This document shows positions 20,296 through 30,438 of a DNA stretch of 64,000 nucleotides, piece after piece. The DNA is from Cheiracanthium punctorium (Eukaryota; Arthropoda; Arachnida; Araneae; Cheiracanthiidae). The notes under the pieces are model-generated. The model saw only the letters and a program-made list of their open reading frames with translations. It did not search any database and had not been told where the DNA came from. Within the stretch, counting starts at the first letter, position 1; each line of letters starts with the position of its first letter. The position numbers and the translations under genes were made by a program. The stretch is taken from contig JAWZYV010013141.1 of assembly GCA_038373885.1 (NCBI GenBank), forward strand, positions 992,001 to 1,056,000, written 5' to 3'.

Positions 20296-21771
20296 CTAGC
20301 TGAAGTACCCGTCCTTGACGGGTTAGTGAATGCAAATTTCCAAAAAGCAAGAACTTTCGTCAGCATTGTAGGAGTACACAGAATGGATGGAGTATGTTGC
20401 CAAAGTAAAGAAAGCGAAGCTATAATTTTTATGTATTGTTAAAATATTACAGGTTAAGAGAGTCACTAAGTAATATCATTTCATTCGCTTTAGTCGTAAT
20501 TATGTGATGCGCGAACGAATATTTACGAATATAGAAATAATTTTCGCAAAATCTCAAAATCTAATCAACATCGTTGAATAATTGGAAGCCTAGAATTTAA
20601 GTTGAGTGACAACCTATCATGTCCCCCAATTTCGTTTCATTCCCTGCAGTCTTTATTTCGTGATGCTGGAACAAAATTCCAGCATTTTAAAACGATTTTC
20701 GCAAAATCTCCAAATTTAATCAAAATATTTTTAAAAATTCAACGCCTATAAATTAAGATTAGCAACTACCTATCCTATCACTAAATTCCGTATCATTCGT
20801 ATTAGTTGTTATTACGTGATGTTTGAAGAAATATAAAAGTATTTTGAGAGAATTTTCACAAAATCTCAAAATCTAATGAAAATGTTTAAAAAATAAGATA
20901 TAGTTTATGTTGAGCAACCATCTATCATGAGACCCAATTTCATATCATTCGCTTTAGTCGTTATTACGTAATGCGGGAACAAAGATTCACTCAGTTTTAA
21001 ACGATTTTCGCAAAATCTCGAAATCGGATCGATTTTTTAAAATTAGATGCTTATAGTTTAAGGTGAGTGACCACCTATCATTTAACCCAATATCATTTTT
21101 TCACCTTTGCAGTTATTAAGTGATGTGCAAACACAAATTTACGCAGTTTGAAACGATTTTCGCAAAATCTGAAAATCTAATGAAAATTTTTAAAAATTCG
21201 ACGCCTATGTTTTAAGTTGAGTGACCACCTATCATGACACCCAATTTCATATCATTCGCTTCAGTCGTTTTTACGTGATGCTCGAACACAAATTTACGCA
21301 GTTTGACAGGATTTTCGCAAAATCTCAAAATCCAATCAAAATTTTTTAAAAATTGGACGCCTATGTTTTAAGTTGAGTGACCACCTATCATGACACCCAA
21401 TTTCGTATCATTCGCTTCAGTCGTTTTTACGTGATGCTTGAACACAAATTTACGCAGTTTGAAACGATTTTCGCAAAATCTCAAAATCCAATCAAGATTT
21501 TTTTTAAATTCCAAGCCTATGTTTTAAGTTGAGTGACCACCTATCATGACACCCAATTTCATATCATTCGCTTCAGCCGTTTTTACGTGATGCTTAAACA
21601 GAAAAAGCGTCACGGACAGAATGACAGAATGACAGAACGACAGAATGACAGACAGACAAACTTTTTTTTGAGGGTCGCATCGGATTCCCGGGTGCTTGAA
21701 ACGGATAGAAGTCGCAAAAATTTTGAATTCCAAGAAATGTACAGACAAAAGTCTAATTCGATTTATATAGA
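20296..21771 (-). mobile_element. Non-autonomous Helitron with internal tandem repeats
   Basis: Read on the minus strand, it begins TCTATATAAATCG directly after an A (21772 side). It ends with a hairpin (ACCCGTC, 3-nt loop, GACGGGT in plus orientation), seven bases, then CTAG followed by T (20295-20299). Helitrons start TC, end CTRR, carry a hairpin 10-12 nt before the 3' end and insert between A and T without duplication; all of these are met or nearly met. No Rep/helicase coding is present, so it would depend on an autonomous partner. The bulk is a tandem array. Confidence 0.8.
20450..21605. repeat. Tandem array, ~155-bp unit, about 8 copies
   Basis: Each unit carries GAGTGACCACCTATCAT, CAATTTCATATCATTCGC, ACGTGATGC, and GATTTTCGCAAAATCTC. 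Copies near 21066, 21220, 21376 and 21531 are very similar; those before about 21000 are more diverged. The gradient suggests recent expansion towards the Helitron 5' end. A GACAGAATGACAGAACGACA micro-repeat follows at 21610-21660. Confidence 0.9.
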
Positions 21772-22793
21772 TAAGGGGCCATCTCCATATTTAAATTCAC
21801 ACCAACTTTTTTCCCTACGGCAATATCTAGATTTGACTTCATATTTCAAAAATTTAGCTCCTTTCAAGCCCTGATACCAATTTTCAATACATTTGAACTA
21901 AAAGTGAATGAGTTATGAGCTTAGAAAATTTTCCTCATGTTAAAATATTTTTTCATGTTTCAACCCATATCTCACTTAATATTGATCGTTAGAAGTTGAT
22001 TTTCCCCTCCACTATTAGAACTAACTTGGCCAAACATAATTTACTATCATTTGAATTTTTAATAAATCATTAATATGAATTATGAATTGTAGAATTAATA
22101 TTAGAAAAATATATGAATAGCAACCTAACTATAAATTTCAGCGGAAATGGATGCTGAAAATTATTTTACATCGCCGTGCAAAATTTCAAACTTTTTCGTT
22201 GCGTTGTTTAATTTATATTAATTAAAATGTCTTATTTTGACGAGTTAAGGGCCCATATATAAATTTAAAGTCACAATTTTTCGAAAATTTTATTTAAACA
22301 ATGTTAATTAGAAGATTTCTTTTGCACAAAAATTATAAAAGTTAGCGATAGTAAAAAAATAGCAAATTTTGAGACAAATAAATTTAAGGTTTGCACAGTT
22401 TGATGGTGACTCTATAAAGTGTCTATTCTGGCGTCCGCTACTATTTCCCCCCACATAAAAAATTTTCATGTATAGAATTAGATGCAGTAGACATATGCCT
22501 CGAAATAAATCTCTTGTAAGCTAAGTTTCAGTTGTAAGAATTAAATATCAAAATTTAAGCTATATAAAAGGCCACATTTCGAGCACGACTGCAGGGGGGG
22601 GGGATATGCAGTTCCTTATACTCCTCTTCCCTCGTCCTTCCCCCTTCTCTCGATGCTCACCCGATTTGGCCTTTTTGTAATGCCTGAAACATCAGTACTA
22701 CTTTATCAAATATTCAAAATGACATTTTCATCAGACGGTAAATTAAAATACCGCCGAAAGTCTTATAAAAATTTTGCACTCTGCAGACGACAA
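21772..22793. other. Gene-free AT-rich sequence
   Basis: AT-rich with a G9 run near 22590. No terminal repeats, coding frames or RNA genes are supported. Confidence 0.45.
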
Positions 22794-23593
22794 TACAGGG
22801 TATGCCACAATTCCTTCCCGGATTTGTTAGGCTTATAAAAAATATATACTATTACCACTACAGCAACAAAGTTGACTTTATGGGAGAAAGAAATGTTACA
22901 AGTTTTATTTCACAAAAGTCCAATATGTGAACCTTTCGTGACAGCGACGGAATAATGCAATTTTGTCGGGGGTAGGGAGGGGAGGTTAGTTAGTTAGTTC
23001 TCCATGAAAGACAAAACTTGGAATGTTTCTTTCTCCAGAAAAGTCTTCTCCAAGAAAGAAACCTTGCAATATTTGTTTCACAAATAACGGGCTTGCTCGC
23101 CGTTGGATTGGACGAGGTTCTGCCGACGACAATCGCCTTCTTCCGTGGCCCCCTCGCTCTCTGGTTCAAATTCCAGACGATTTTTTTTTGTGGGGTTACA
23201 TAAAAGATCGTTCGTTCGTACCAAACACGAAATTTACGCCAAAGGATCACAACTGCGTTTGTTACCATGGTAAAACGAGTGTATGAGTGTGGGAAGAATT
23301 TTAATTTAGATTCGATATTTGCCGCATCACTAAACAAGGACAGACTATTGGGGAGGGAGGGGGCGGAGGGGCTACCGCCTCAATGAGAAAAAAGAATTAT
23401 TGGAAAAGATCCTATTTCACTTCCATAAAATGGGTGCATATTTCAGTCTTCTAACTACCCCCCACCCCCCCCCACCGAAAAAATTGCATTAATCCATCGT
23501 TGTCACGAACGGTTCACATATTGGACACTTGTGAAATAAAACGTGTGTGTAACATTTCTTTCTCCAATAAAGTCAGATTTGTTGCTTTATTGG

Positions 23594-23595
<2 letters not shown>
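22794..23595. mobile_element. Mariner-like element with long TIRs, right end eroded into TA repeats
   Basis: The left end is TA-CAGGGTATGCCACAATTCC. Its arm at 22860-22975 matches the reverse complement of about 23470-23595, sharing GGAGAAAGAAATGTTACA and CAATATGTGAACC. A transposase relic lies between. The expected outer part of the right TIR is absent: the alignment runs into a (TA)n array exactly where the left arm has TATATACTATTACC. Confidence 0.78.
23060..23260 (+). pseudogene. Mariner-type transposase relic
   Basis: The plus strand reads RWIGRGSADDNRLLPWPPRS followed by LVQIPDDFFLWGYIKDRSFV. This is the segment around the last catalytic D of FFLWGY-type transposases, preceded by the NRWIGRG block usual in that group. 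The N-terminal half and the true C-terminus are missing. Confidence 0.82.
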
Positions 23596-23651
<56 letters not shown>

Positions 23652-23696
23652 CTCGGTTGTAACATATATATATATATATATATATAGCTCGGTTGT

Positions 23697-23745
<49 letters not shown>

Positions 23746-23776
23746 CTCGGTTGTAACATATATATATATATATATA
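23596..23776. repeat. (TA)n microsatellite with a repeated 14-mer
   Basis: Long TA runs are interrupted by the identical 14-mer GCTCGGTTGTAACA at 23651, 23687 and 23745. A fourth, diverging GCTCGGCTGT is at 23777. Spacings are 36, 58 and 32 bases. Pure TA runs can extrude cruciforms and expand by slippage or unequal exchange, which explains the variable spacing. Poly-YI ORFs here are artefacts. Confidence 0.95.
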
Positions 23777-24034
23777 GCTCGGCTGTTCGAACCTCGTCAG
23801 GAGCAGACACCCCCCCCCTAATTTTTTAGTTTCATTATTGCCACATTAAAACGATATTATCTGACAATGTCATTTTATCTCTCACCCCTTTTTCTTTTTC
23901 TTTTATTCTTCCTTTACATTTATTTCATCGACTGAAAGTAGGCGGGTTGGGTTTCCTGATCTTTCCTTGCAATTGCAAACGTGGGTCGATGATAACTGAA
24001 GTAACTTATACAATTTTTAGTATCTATCTTAGTC
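23777..24034 (-). repeat. Dispersed ~260-bp repeat, copy 2 (inverted)
   Basis: The reverse complement of this segment matches 1669-1925. The plus strand starts GCTCGGCTGTTCGAACC, in which GTTCGAACC fits an RNA polymerase III B box and TAGCTCGG resembles an A box start. That would suit a tRNA-derived head, but the spacing between the two is too short for an intact promoter. Confidence 0.65.
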
Positions 24035-25961
24035 CTTAGCTTACGTAGACTTTATGCTTAATATTTAATGATCCAAACTAAATGCGGACATAATAATATA
24101 CTATGTAAGGGCATATGTATGCATTTAAATAGGATTAAAATAAAATATTGATTTTTTTACAATCTAATTCAATTTTTTTTTAAATAATGAATTTTACATT
24201 TTGTTAATATATATGGGCCTGCAACTAGGGAAGTTCAAATGGGGCACATGCCCCAGCTTTGCCACTTATTTTCCAAAAATTAAGGTTTGCACTGTGTGAA
24301 GTAAACTTTAGTTGTGGCACTGATTATCTAATTTTTTTTGTGTGTTTACTTGATTCACTTATTTTAAAAAGCAAAAAATTGAAAGTCTTTTTTTCTTTCA
24401 ATCTCTTCTTCAAGTCTTTTTTTCTTTGGGAGTATTTCTTTTCATTTATATTGAAATGGATTCTCACTGGGCCTTTTTGTGTATAGGTCAACTCTTAAAA
24501 TTTGAGTTTTTATTTTTAAAAAAATACAAGGCCCTTTATAAAATGTATTGCATAAAAAGTAATTGCTTAGCATTAAAACACTTTAGTATAGTGCAATAGT
24601 TTAAAAAGTGTTGAACTTATCAAACAGTTTAAAATAACCAGTTACAGTGAAAATTCTATGACTGGCGCAGATTTTTTAGCCTATCTACTCGTATGTAACG
24701 TTAAAAGGTCCTCTATACCACACAAAACTCTATAAGCGACCAGTCCCAGCTCCTTTAGGTGGTGGGTGAAATTGGAGGGGAAAAATTTTTTTTGAAATTT
24801 TTTTTTCTTTTTTTTTTGGGGGGGGGGGATTTCTTTTAGACTTTTTTTTCTTTGCAAATTTTTTTTTTGGAAATTTTGGCATTTTTGGTTTTGGAGTAAA
24901 CAAATACCATATTGAAAATCAATCACTCTACTGGTCACATACAAATCTTGTAGGTTAGAGAAGAGAGATGTCTGCGAAATGAGTGATCTTATTTTTTGAG
25001 CAGAGCTTTGATGTGATCGAGTCACACAAAAAATGAATTTCAGAGAAAAAGTTAGCTTGTGACGTGGGAAACTCAAATCGCAAATAGATTTTATTATGGA
25101 AAATTCACATGCACGAAAAATATCAGAATAAATGCACTTTTGTCAGATGTAAGAGATAAAGTAAAGAGAGCGATACTCTCAGAAGGGAAAAAAAAAGAAT
25201 TAAATAATCCGAAATTCCTAAACATTTCATTAAATTTAAAATTTGAAAAATTTTTTGTTTAAAATGTTGTTAAATGTTGTTTAAATGTTTTTTAATGTTT
25301 TTAAAAATGTTGTTTAAATGTTGTTTAATGTTTTTAAAAATGTTGTTTTAATGTTCTTTTTAAAAATGTTGTTAAAAAAATGTTGTTATGCATTATTATA
25401 CAGTTTCATAGATAACAAAACAAACAATATTTTGGGGTGTTTTACATGGCTATCAGTATCAAATGATTACACTTCTTTGAGCGACCATCTCTCTTAATGA
25501 CAGATTTTTCGAGGAACGGTGGGTGGTCACTCCCGAGAAGTCTCACTGTATACATATATAACTAGATTTTATATATAAGTTGTATTGGACTCTCTTACGT
25601 TTGAACAGATAAGTTGAAGTATCTTCTGCTAAAAATTTAACCAGAGCTCAAAAATAAAGTAAGGCTATTGTAAAAAAAAAAACTATTTGCCAGTTCTTTG
25701 TTTTGATTCAGAGATTCTTACTATTTGCCGAAAACAACTTAAGTATTTTATCAATAAAAGGAAGCATCTCTCTCCGTGTAAATGTAGGTAGTACACATAG
25801 GGAGCTGCTGGTGCAATGGTAAATATAAAAGTGCTTAAGCAATACCCTCTTACAATGCCCTTCTCAAACTGAGGCCTCTTTTCTAGGGCCATAAATATCA
25901 ATTAGGCATTAGGAGTATTGCTTTAGGACTCAAGTATGAGAGCGGGCAGGAAAAGGTAGGT
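24035..25961. other. AT-rich; low-complexity minisatellite at 25262-25392
   Basis: No gene is supported. Homopolymer T/G runs fill 24785-24870. At 25262-25392 a diverged AATGTTGTTTAAA/TGTTTTTAAA repeat occurs about ten times. Other ORFs here are translations of these tracts. Confidence 0.5.
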
Positions 25962-26004
25962 GTAGGAAAAGGACACTTAGTGGCTGAAACCGCCCTTTTC
26001 CTAC
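25962..26004. repeat. Hairpin, 11-bp perfect arms
   Basis: GTAGGAAAAGG and CCTTTTCCTAC pair around a 21-nt loop. It stands alone in AT-rich DNA; function unknown. Confidence 0.6.
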
Positions 26005-26094
26005 GCCATACCCTTATAGTAAGGGAGAAAATTACTACAAATCAGCAAATGATGTTGTGATGCAGATCATCACATATCTCATTTTAATTCTTAA

Positions 26095-26600
26095 CTAGCT
26101 GCGTGCCCGTTGTTCGCACGGTAGGAAACGAAAATTTTCATTACATGTGTAATTCGAATTTATTCGTGATGTGGAATTTAAAGAAAAAGAGCAAAATTAT
26201 TTGACTCTTGATGTAAAGTTTGCGTCACGAGTATTAACCTGGCATCATTGCAGTATAATGACTCAAAAACCTACGTCAGTGTCATTCACTAACAAAAAAG
26301 TGGAAAGCTTAATGGTTTGCAGAGAACTCCTGGCTTTCAAAATGTCTTATTTCTACATCATACTGTTTTTTAGGCTCAAGTTGTAGCATTAAATACCTAA
26401 GACACTACATGAAATGGAGCACCATTTATCTCTTTCCGAACATGTACCATATAAGGAAAGTATTGTAATCATGAAAAAATTCGACTTCCAGATTTTGGTG
26501 TATTTACACGTTTTGAGGTCTTCTGAATTCATTTATGCTATTTCCAAGAGATGTTTTTAAGATAACTGCGCACCCGCTCTTCATACGGGAATAAGCGAAT
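26095..26600 (-). mobile_element. Helitron-like 3' end fragment(s)
   Basis: At 26095 CTAGCTGCGTGCCCGTTGTT begins, whose minus strand ends with a stem (CGTGC/GCACG) and CTAG followed by T: the Helitron 3' signature, as at 20296. A second similar head with a CCCG/CGGG stem lies at 26563-26593 but lacks a clean CTAG. Between them, 26437-26555 matches 13145-13265 in inverse orientation. The 5' ends were not located. Confidence 0.5.
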
Positions 26601-27979
26601 ATTTTACTACTAAAATCATATCTGCATGTGACAAAACAGAATTTCATTTTTAAAAAAGTTCAAGTAATGTCCTCTGTTGAAATTACTGCGGGGATATATT
26701 AAAGCAAATTAGAATTACTTTTCGTTTAGTTGGTTGTAAGACAACCGTTGAAAAAGGATAAACACTTTTAATGTCATGAAATATTTATTAACGTGGTATA
26801 TTATGATTTATTCATATTATCCTTACGAATCTAATGATACTACCTATTACGTACATTAATACTATCTATCTTCACTTCTCCCTCTTCAAGGCTCCCTTAA
26901 AAGAAACAGCTTAGATTATTTGGCCCCAATGGAATCTTTTCATTCTATGGCGATTCTTTGCAATTTACGCATTAGCATAAATAATAATCATTTCACATAA
27001 TGGTTGCCATTAAGGAAACTCTCCATATATATTTAATTTATACATAGTTTTATAAGATTGGCGTATTTAGCGCCGCAAACCATTTCATCTTATTGTGGGG
27101 AGAAAATATCCAAGGGAGGCCATTTTAAATATCCATGTATCTAATATAGCGATATCTTTTATATCCTCCATAGTCCTGTCTCCTGAAAAACATCAAACTG
27201 TGTAATCTCGGGGAACTACTTATTCCCGCTTTAATTGTGACATGGCGCAGAGTTGCAGAGTTTACAAATTTCACGCATTTTTTTAATTTATGACGTCACT
27301 GTTTGACTGCCGTAAAGGATACCCCAGTTGGTTGAGGGAGTTAATTTCGATATTTCGCATAGTAGTTTTCAAACAGTATCATTAAAACTTTGCGTTATGT
27401 AGGACCTTTATTTAGGAACGTAATTCAACGTTAAAATAAAACTATACTCGCAGCCTGCATGCATATGTTAGGAAACGTCTGCGCCATAATTAAATGTCAA
27501 AAATAAAAATAGTAAATAGAAAATTTTTAATATATCGCGCTTTGAAACGAACTTTGTAATTTTTAAAATGAACATTTTCAGCACCGTGAAGACATTTCAA
27601 TTTTTAAATAAGCACCGGATTAAAATACCTAATAATAATCGTGTCCTAATAATAATACCTAATAATAATCGTCGAAAATTTTGTGTCCCTTCTATTTGCT
27701 GAAATGTAATGGGGAAGGTTTAATATACAATCTAGTGCCCCTTGGGTACTGTACCCGGGAACACATGTCCCTCCTTGTTCCTCTCTAGCTACGCTACTGG
27801 AGACCCCTTCCCCAAACTTATTGAATTACTACGCTCCTTGGAGGAGGGAGCATGAAGAAGAAAAAATGTACCATAGCTCAAAGTACAGAAAAAAAAAAAA
27901 GGGGAACTTTCTGACTTTTTGAAACATAGTAAAATTCCAAGATAAATCAGACTACCACATGGATTATCATGCACTTGAC
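26601..27979. other. Gene-free AT-rich sequence
   Basis: No frame, RNA gene or terminal repeat is supported. A short duplicated CTAATAATAATCGT block occurs near 27630-27665, and a TGACGTCA octamer near 27290. Confidence 0.45.
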
Positions 27980-28180
27980 CAGTGGCGCACCCAGGATTTT
28001 AGTTTAGGGAGGGCTGGGGCTACAAATATTGATGAGCTCGGTTATAGTGGCCTCGATTATAACTCTCATGACATCAAAATATTTTGTACCAGTTGCCCTT
28101 AGAACACAAGCCCACTATCAACCTGTTATAGAGCCATAAATGCTTATTTTTCCAATGACGTTGTTTTTATATACAAGTTG
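27980..28180 (-). mobile_element. hAT-type MITE fragment, same family as 59851-60252
   Basis: It starts CAGTGGCGCACCCAGGATTT and matches the reverse complement of the right part of the element at 59851-60252 (shared CCTCGATTATA and GGATTTTAG with a G-rich stretch). The other end is missing, cut near the adjacent piggyBac MITE at 28188. Confidence 0.65.
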
Positions 28181-28187
28181 TAGTGTT

Positions 28188-28570
28188 TTAACCCTTTAAC
28201 GCGAAGTGTTCCCGCTCTGGGAACGAAAAACTCTGACGTTTTGGCTGCTGCCAGTCACGAAGAATAGATGTGATTTCTATAAAAATAGTTGCGGGTGACA
28301 TAGCTCCACGAGAATCCTTTACTTTTTAGCACGTCATTTCCCGTAAAAAAATGGTCACGATTATTTTTAACAGCAGTGATATCTGCTGAAAAATGGAAGA
28401 ATGCGAGAACAGCTGAATAGATTGCCCAATGCTGAAAAAAGGACAGCCGTTGCCATCGCTCGACTTAACTACCACCAAGATGGCGGACGATCGAAACGTT
28501 CATTGCGTGCCACAGATCTAGAGACCCTTTTTTCACGCAGCTGGCTGTGCGCGCACAGCCAGCTGCGTGT
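28188..28570 (+). mobile_element. piggyBac-type MITE, family B, left half only
   Basis: TTAA at 28188-28191 then CCCTTTAACGCGAAGTG. It contains the full left arm, the CAGCTGGCTGTG centre, and only the first ~15 bases of the right arm. Homology stops at 28570 and retrotransposon sequence begins in the next base. The right ~250 bp and its TTAA are gone. Confidence 0.88.
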
Positions 28571-28613
28571 TCCAGCTAAGAATTTTCAGTTTGGTTGGAC
28601 GACCCATGATCAT
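28571..28613 (-). pseudogene. Jockey-like ORF2 start (endonuclease N-terminus), truncated
   Basis: From the ATG at 28613 the minus strand reads MIMGRPTKLKILSWN and stops being retroelement at 28571. KILSWN is the opening motif of the apurinic-endonuclease domain of Jockey-type ORF2. It overlaps the end of ORF1 by about 38 bases in another frame, the usual arrangement. Everything downstream (endonuclease, reverse transcriptase) is lost at the junction with the piggyBac MITE. Confidence 0.75.
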
Positions 28614-30213
28614 TTTCGAAGTGTCTGCTATATACGCTGATAAAGGCAAAGGCTTTGTTAGCGGGTTTGTGAGATTCTTGACTTCCTCGGTGAGGGATTT
28701 TATGAAGTGTAAGACTTGAGCCAGGTCCATGACTTCGGAGAGCTCCCTCGTGACTTGGAGGGTTTCTCGTAGAAACTGAGAGGCTATTGGAGGACGGCAC
28801 AGGTTGGTCTGTTTGGGATTTGATGGTACTGCTCGTTCTTGGATTAGAAGTGGTGGCAGCTGATCCAGTGTTGTTGTTGGTTTTCTTGGGTTTACGTTTC
28901 TTGCTGGAAGCCTTTTTAGGTGCCTTTGGTTTGTTTATGACAAGATTCTGGAGGGTTTTATCAGCTTTGGTCTTGTCGTGATTAGCAGTAGCGTCGTTAC
29001 TTGGGGTAGACGGAATGTTAGTGACAATTGGTTGGTCTACTTCAATGTTACTATCTTCATCTTCGGACAGGTGGGTAGTGAGCTGGGTTAGATTCTTTTT
29101 TCCCGGGCCCACGAGGGTCCAGGCATGCTTGGCGGGCTTGGTAGCAGCATTGCTTTGCACATTTCGAGAGCTAGTGTTTGGAGGCTTAGGTGTGGGTATG
29201 TTGGTGATAGCCGCGGTCGACTTGTTCTTGTTAAAAGGGTTACGAGGACAGCCTCGGAACTTGGCTACATGCGGACCGCCGCAGTTGGCACATAGATGTT
29301 CTTGGCCTTTGGTGGGGCAATCCGCGAAAGCGTGCGGGCACTTAAGACACTTAGGTGAGAGGGAGCAGACCAGCGAGGAATGCCCATAAGCCTGGCAATT
29401 ATAGCACTATTTCACCTTAGAAGCCCTGTAATTTTCCATCTTGATGGTCATATCACCGAATTTGTCATACTGGTAGATGAAATCGAAGTTTGGCGTGTTT
29501 TGGAGGCTGACAAGGACCGCAGAGGAAGGCTTTTTATTTTCGCGGTACCTCATAAAACTGACGTGTAGGGGCGTGAGGTTTCTCTCTTCCAGGAAGTGCC
29601 TGATATCATCCAGGGGTGTGGAGGGGGGAATTCCCTTGATCACCACCTTCTTTAGGCGCTGGCTCTTCGGGTCAAAAGTTTGGAATCCTATAGAATGTTG
29701 GGTGAGGTAGGCCTATACCTCTCTAAATTTATCAGTCCCTCGGAACTGAACAGGGTATGTGCTTCCATTGTACTTACAGTCCATATGGGTGCCCGTAATT
29801 TTGGCTATTTGTTCGCAGTGTTCGCAGTAGGAGTTCTGCGGGAACTCGCAGCAGAAACGGTGTTTCTCTTTGTCAGTGACGATGGTAGGAGGATCGTCAG
29901 CAGTTGTGTTATCAGACATCTCCACGGTGTTCTCCGTGCGTTCACTCGAGGCTTGGCTGGTGGACGGAGGGGAGGAGGCAATACGAGGCAATTTGGCAGC
30001 CTGTGAGGATTCGTTATCCTCGGTGGATTTGCGTTTACACACTCCAAGAGCACATGGTCTGTCCATGTCTGGCACACATGTCTGGGACACTCCAGGAGCA
30101 CATGAAGCGTTAAGGCATTGCTGATAGATACCAAATTGCGGATTTTCAGCAAGAGTAGCCAAGGTGGGGTTGCTTATTAGATCAGAAAGCTTCTGATGCA
30201 AATCCGGGAGCAC
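28576..30213 (-). pseudogene. Jockey-like non-LTR retrotransposon ORF1 (gag-like), two in-frame stops
   Basis: One continuous minus-strand frame of about 545 codons, from the ATG at 30213 to the TGA or equivalent at 28576, is broken only by TAG codons at 29713-29715 and 29407-29409. In order it has a polar S/T/P-rich N-terminus, a C/H-rich segment (FCCEFPQNSYCEHCEQ), a fold preceding zinc knuckles (VIKGIPPSTPLDDIRHFLEE, as in PRE_C2HC), then knuckles CYNCQAYGHSSLVC, CLKCPHAFADC and CANCGGPHVAKFRGC, and a basic, proline-rich tail. This is the nucleic-acid-binding ORF1p that packages the element RNA. The second knuckle is two residues short of CX2CX3HX4C. Both stops are single substitutions, so decay is mild. 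Confidence 0.9.
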
Positions 30214-30438
30214 ACTGAGGATATTTGCGTTGTTCGCAACTTAAGCGTCCGCATACTGGAAAAAAATGGGCCACATAGCCGAACAAGTCTTTTTCTAGCT
30301 TGTTGGTGTGCAAGCGCACGAAAGTTTCTTTATAACTTGTCATAGTGTTGTGTAAGCACGTGGAAAATGAAAGCACGTGGAAAAATGAAAGCACGTGGAA
30401 ATAATCGCCACCCGAACCCAGTTTGAGGAAACAGTTCA
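30214..30438 (-). mobile_element. 5' portion of the Jockey-like element
   Basis: A minus-strand frame at 30394-30182 (MTSYKETFVRLHTNKLEKDL) ends where the ORF1 frame begins. It could be the true N-terminus joined by a lost frame. A short tandem GAAAGCACGTGGAAAA duplication sits at 30355-30402. The hAT insertion at 30447 marks the present upstream border; no retroelement target duplication was found. Confidence 0.4.

Noticed and set aside
20450..21605. CRISPR-like array
   Set aside because: Units are about 155 bp head-to-tail with no unique spacers, and the context is a eukaryotic Helitron.
23500..23810. Long YIYIYI ORFs on both strands
   Set aside because: Pure translations of the TA microsatellite.
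28787..30124. Several plus-strand ORFs of 64-124 residues
   Set aside because: Antisense shadows of the minus-strand Jockey ORF1, which has zinc knuckles and a continuous frame.
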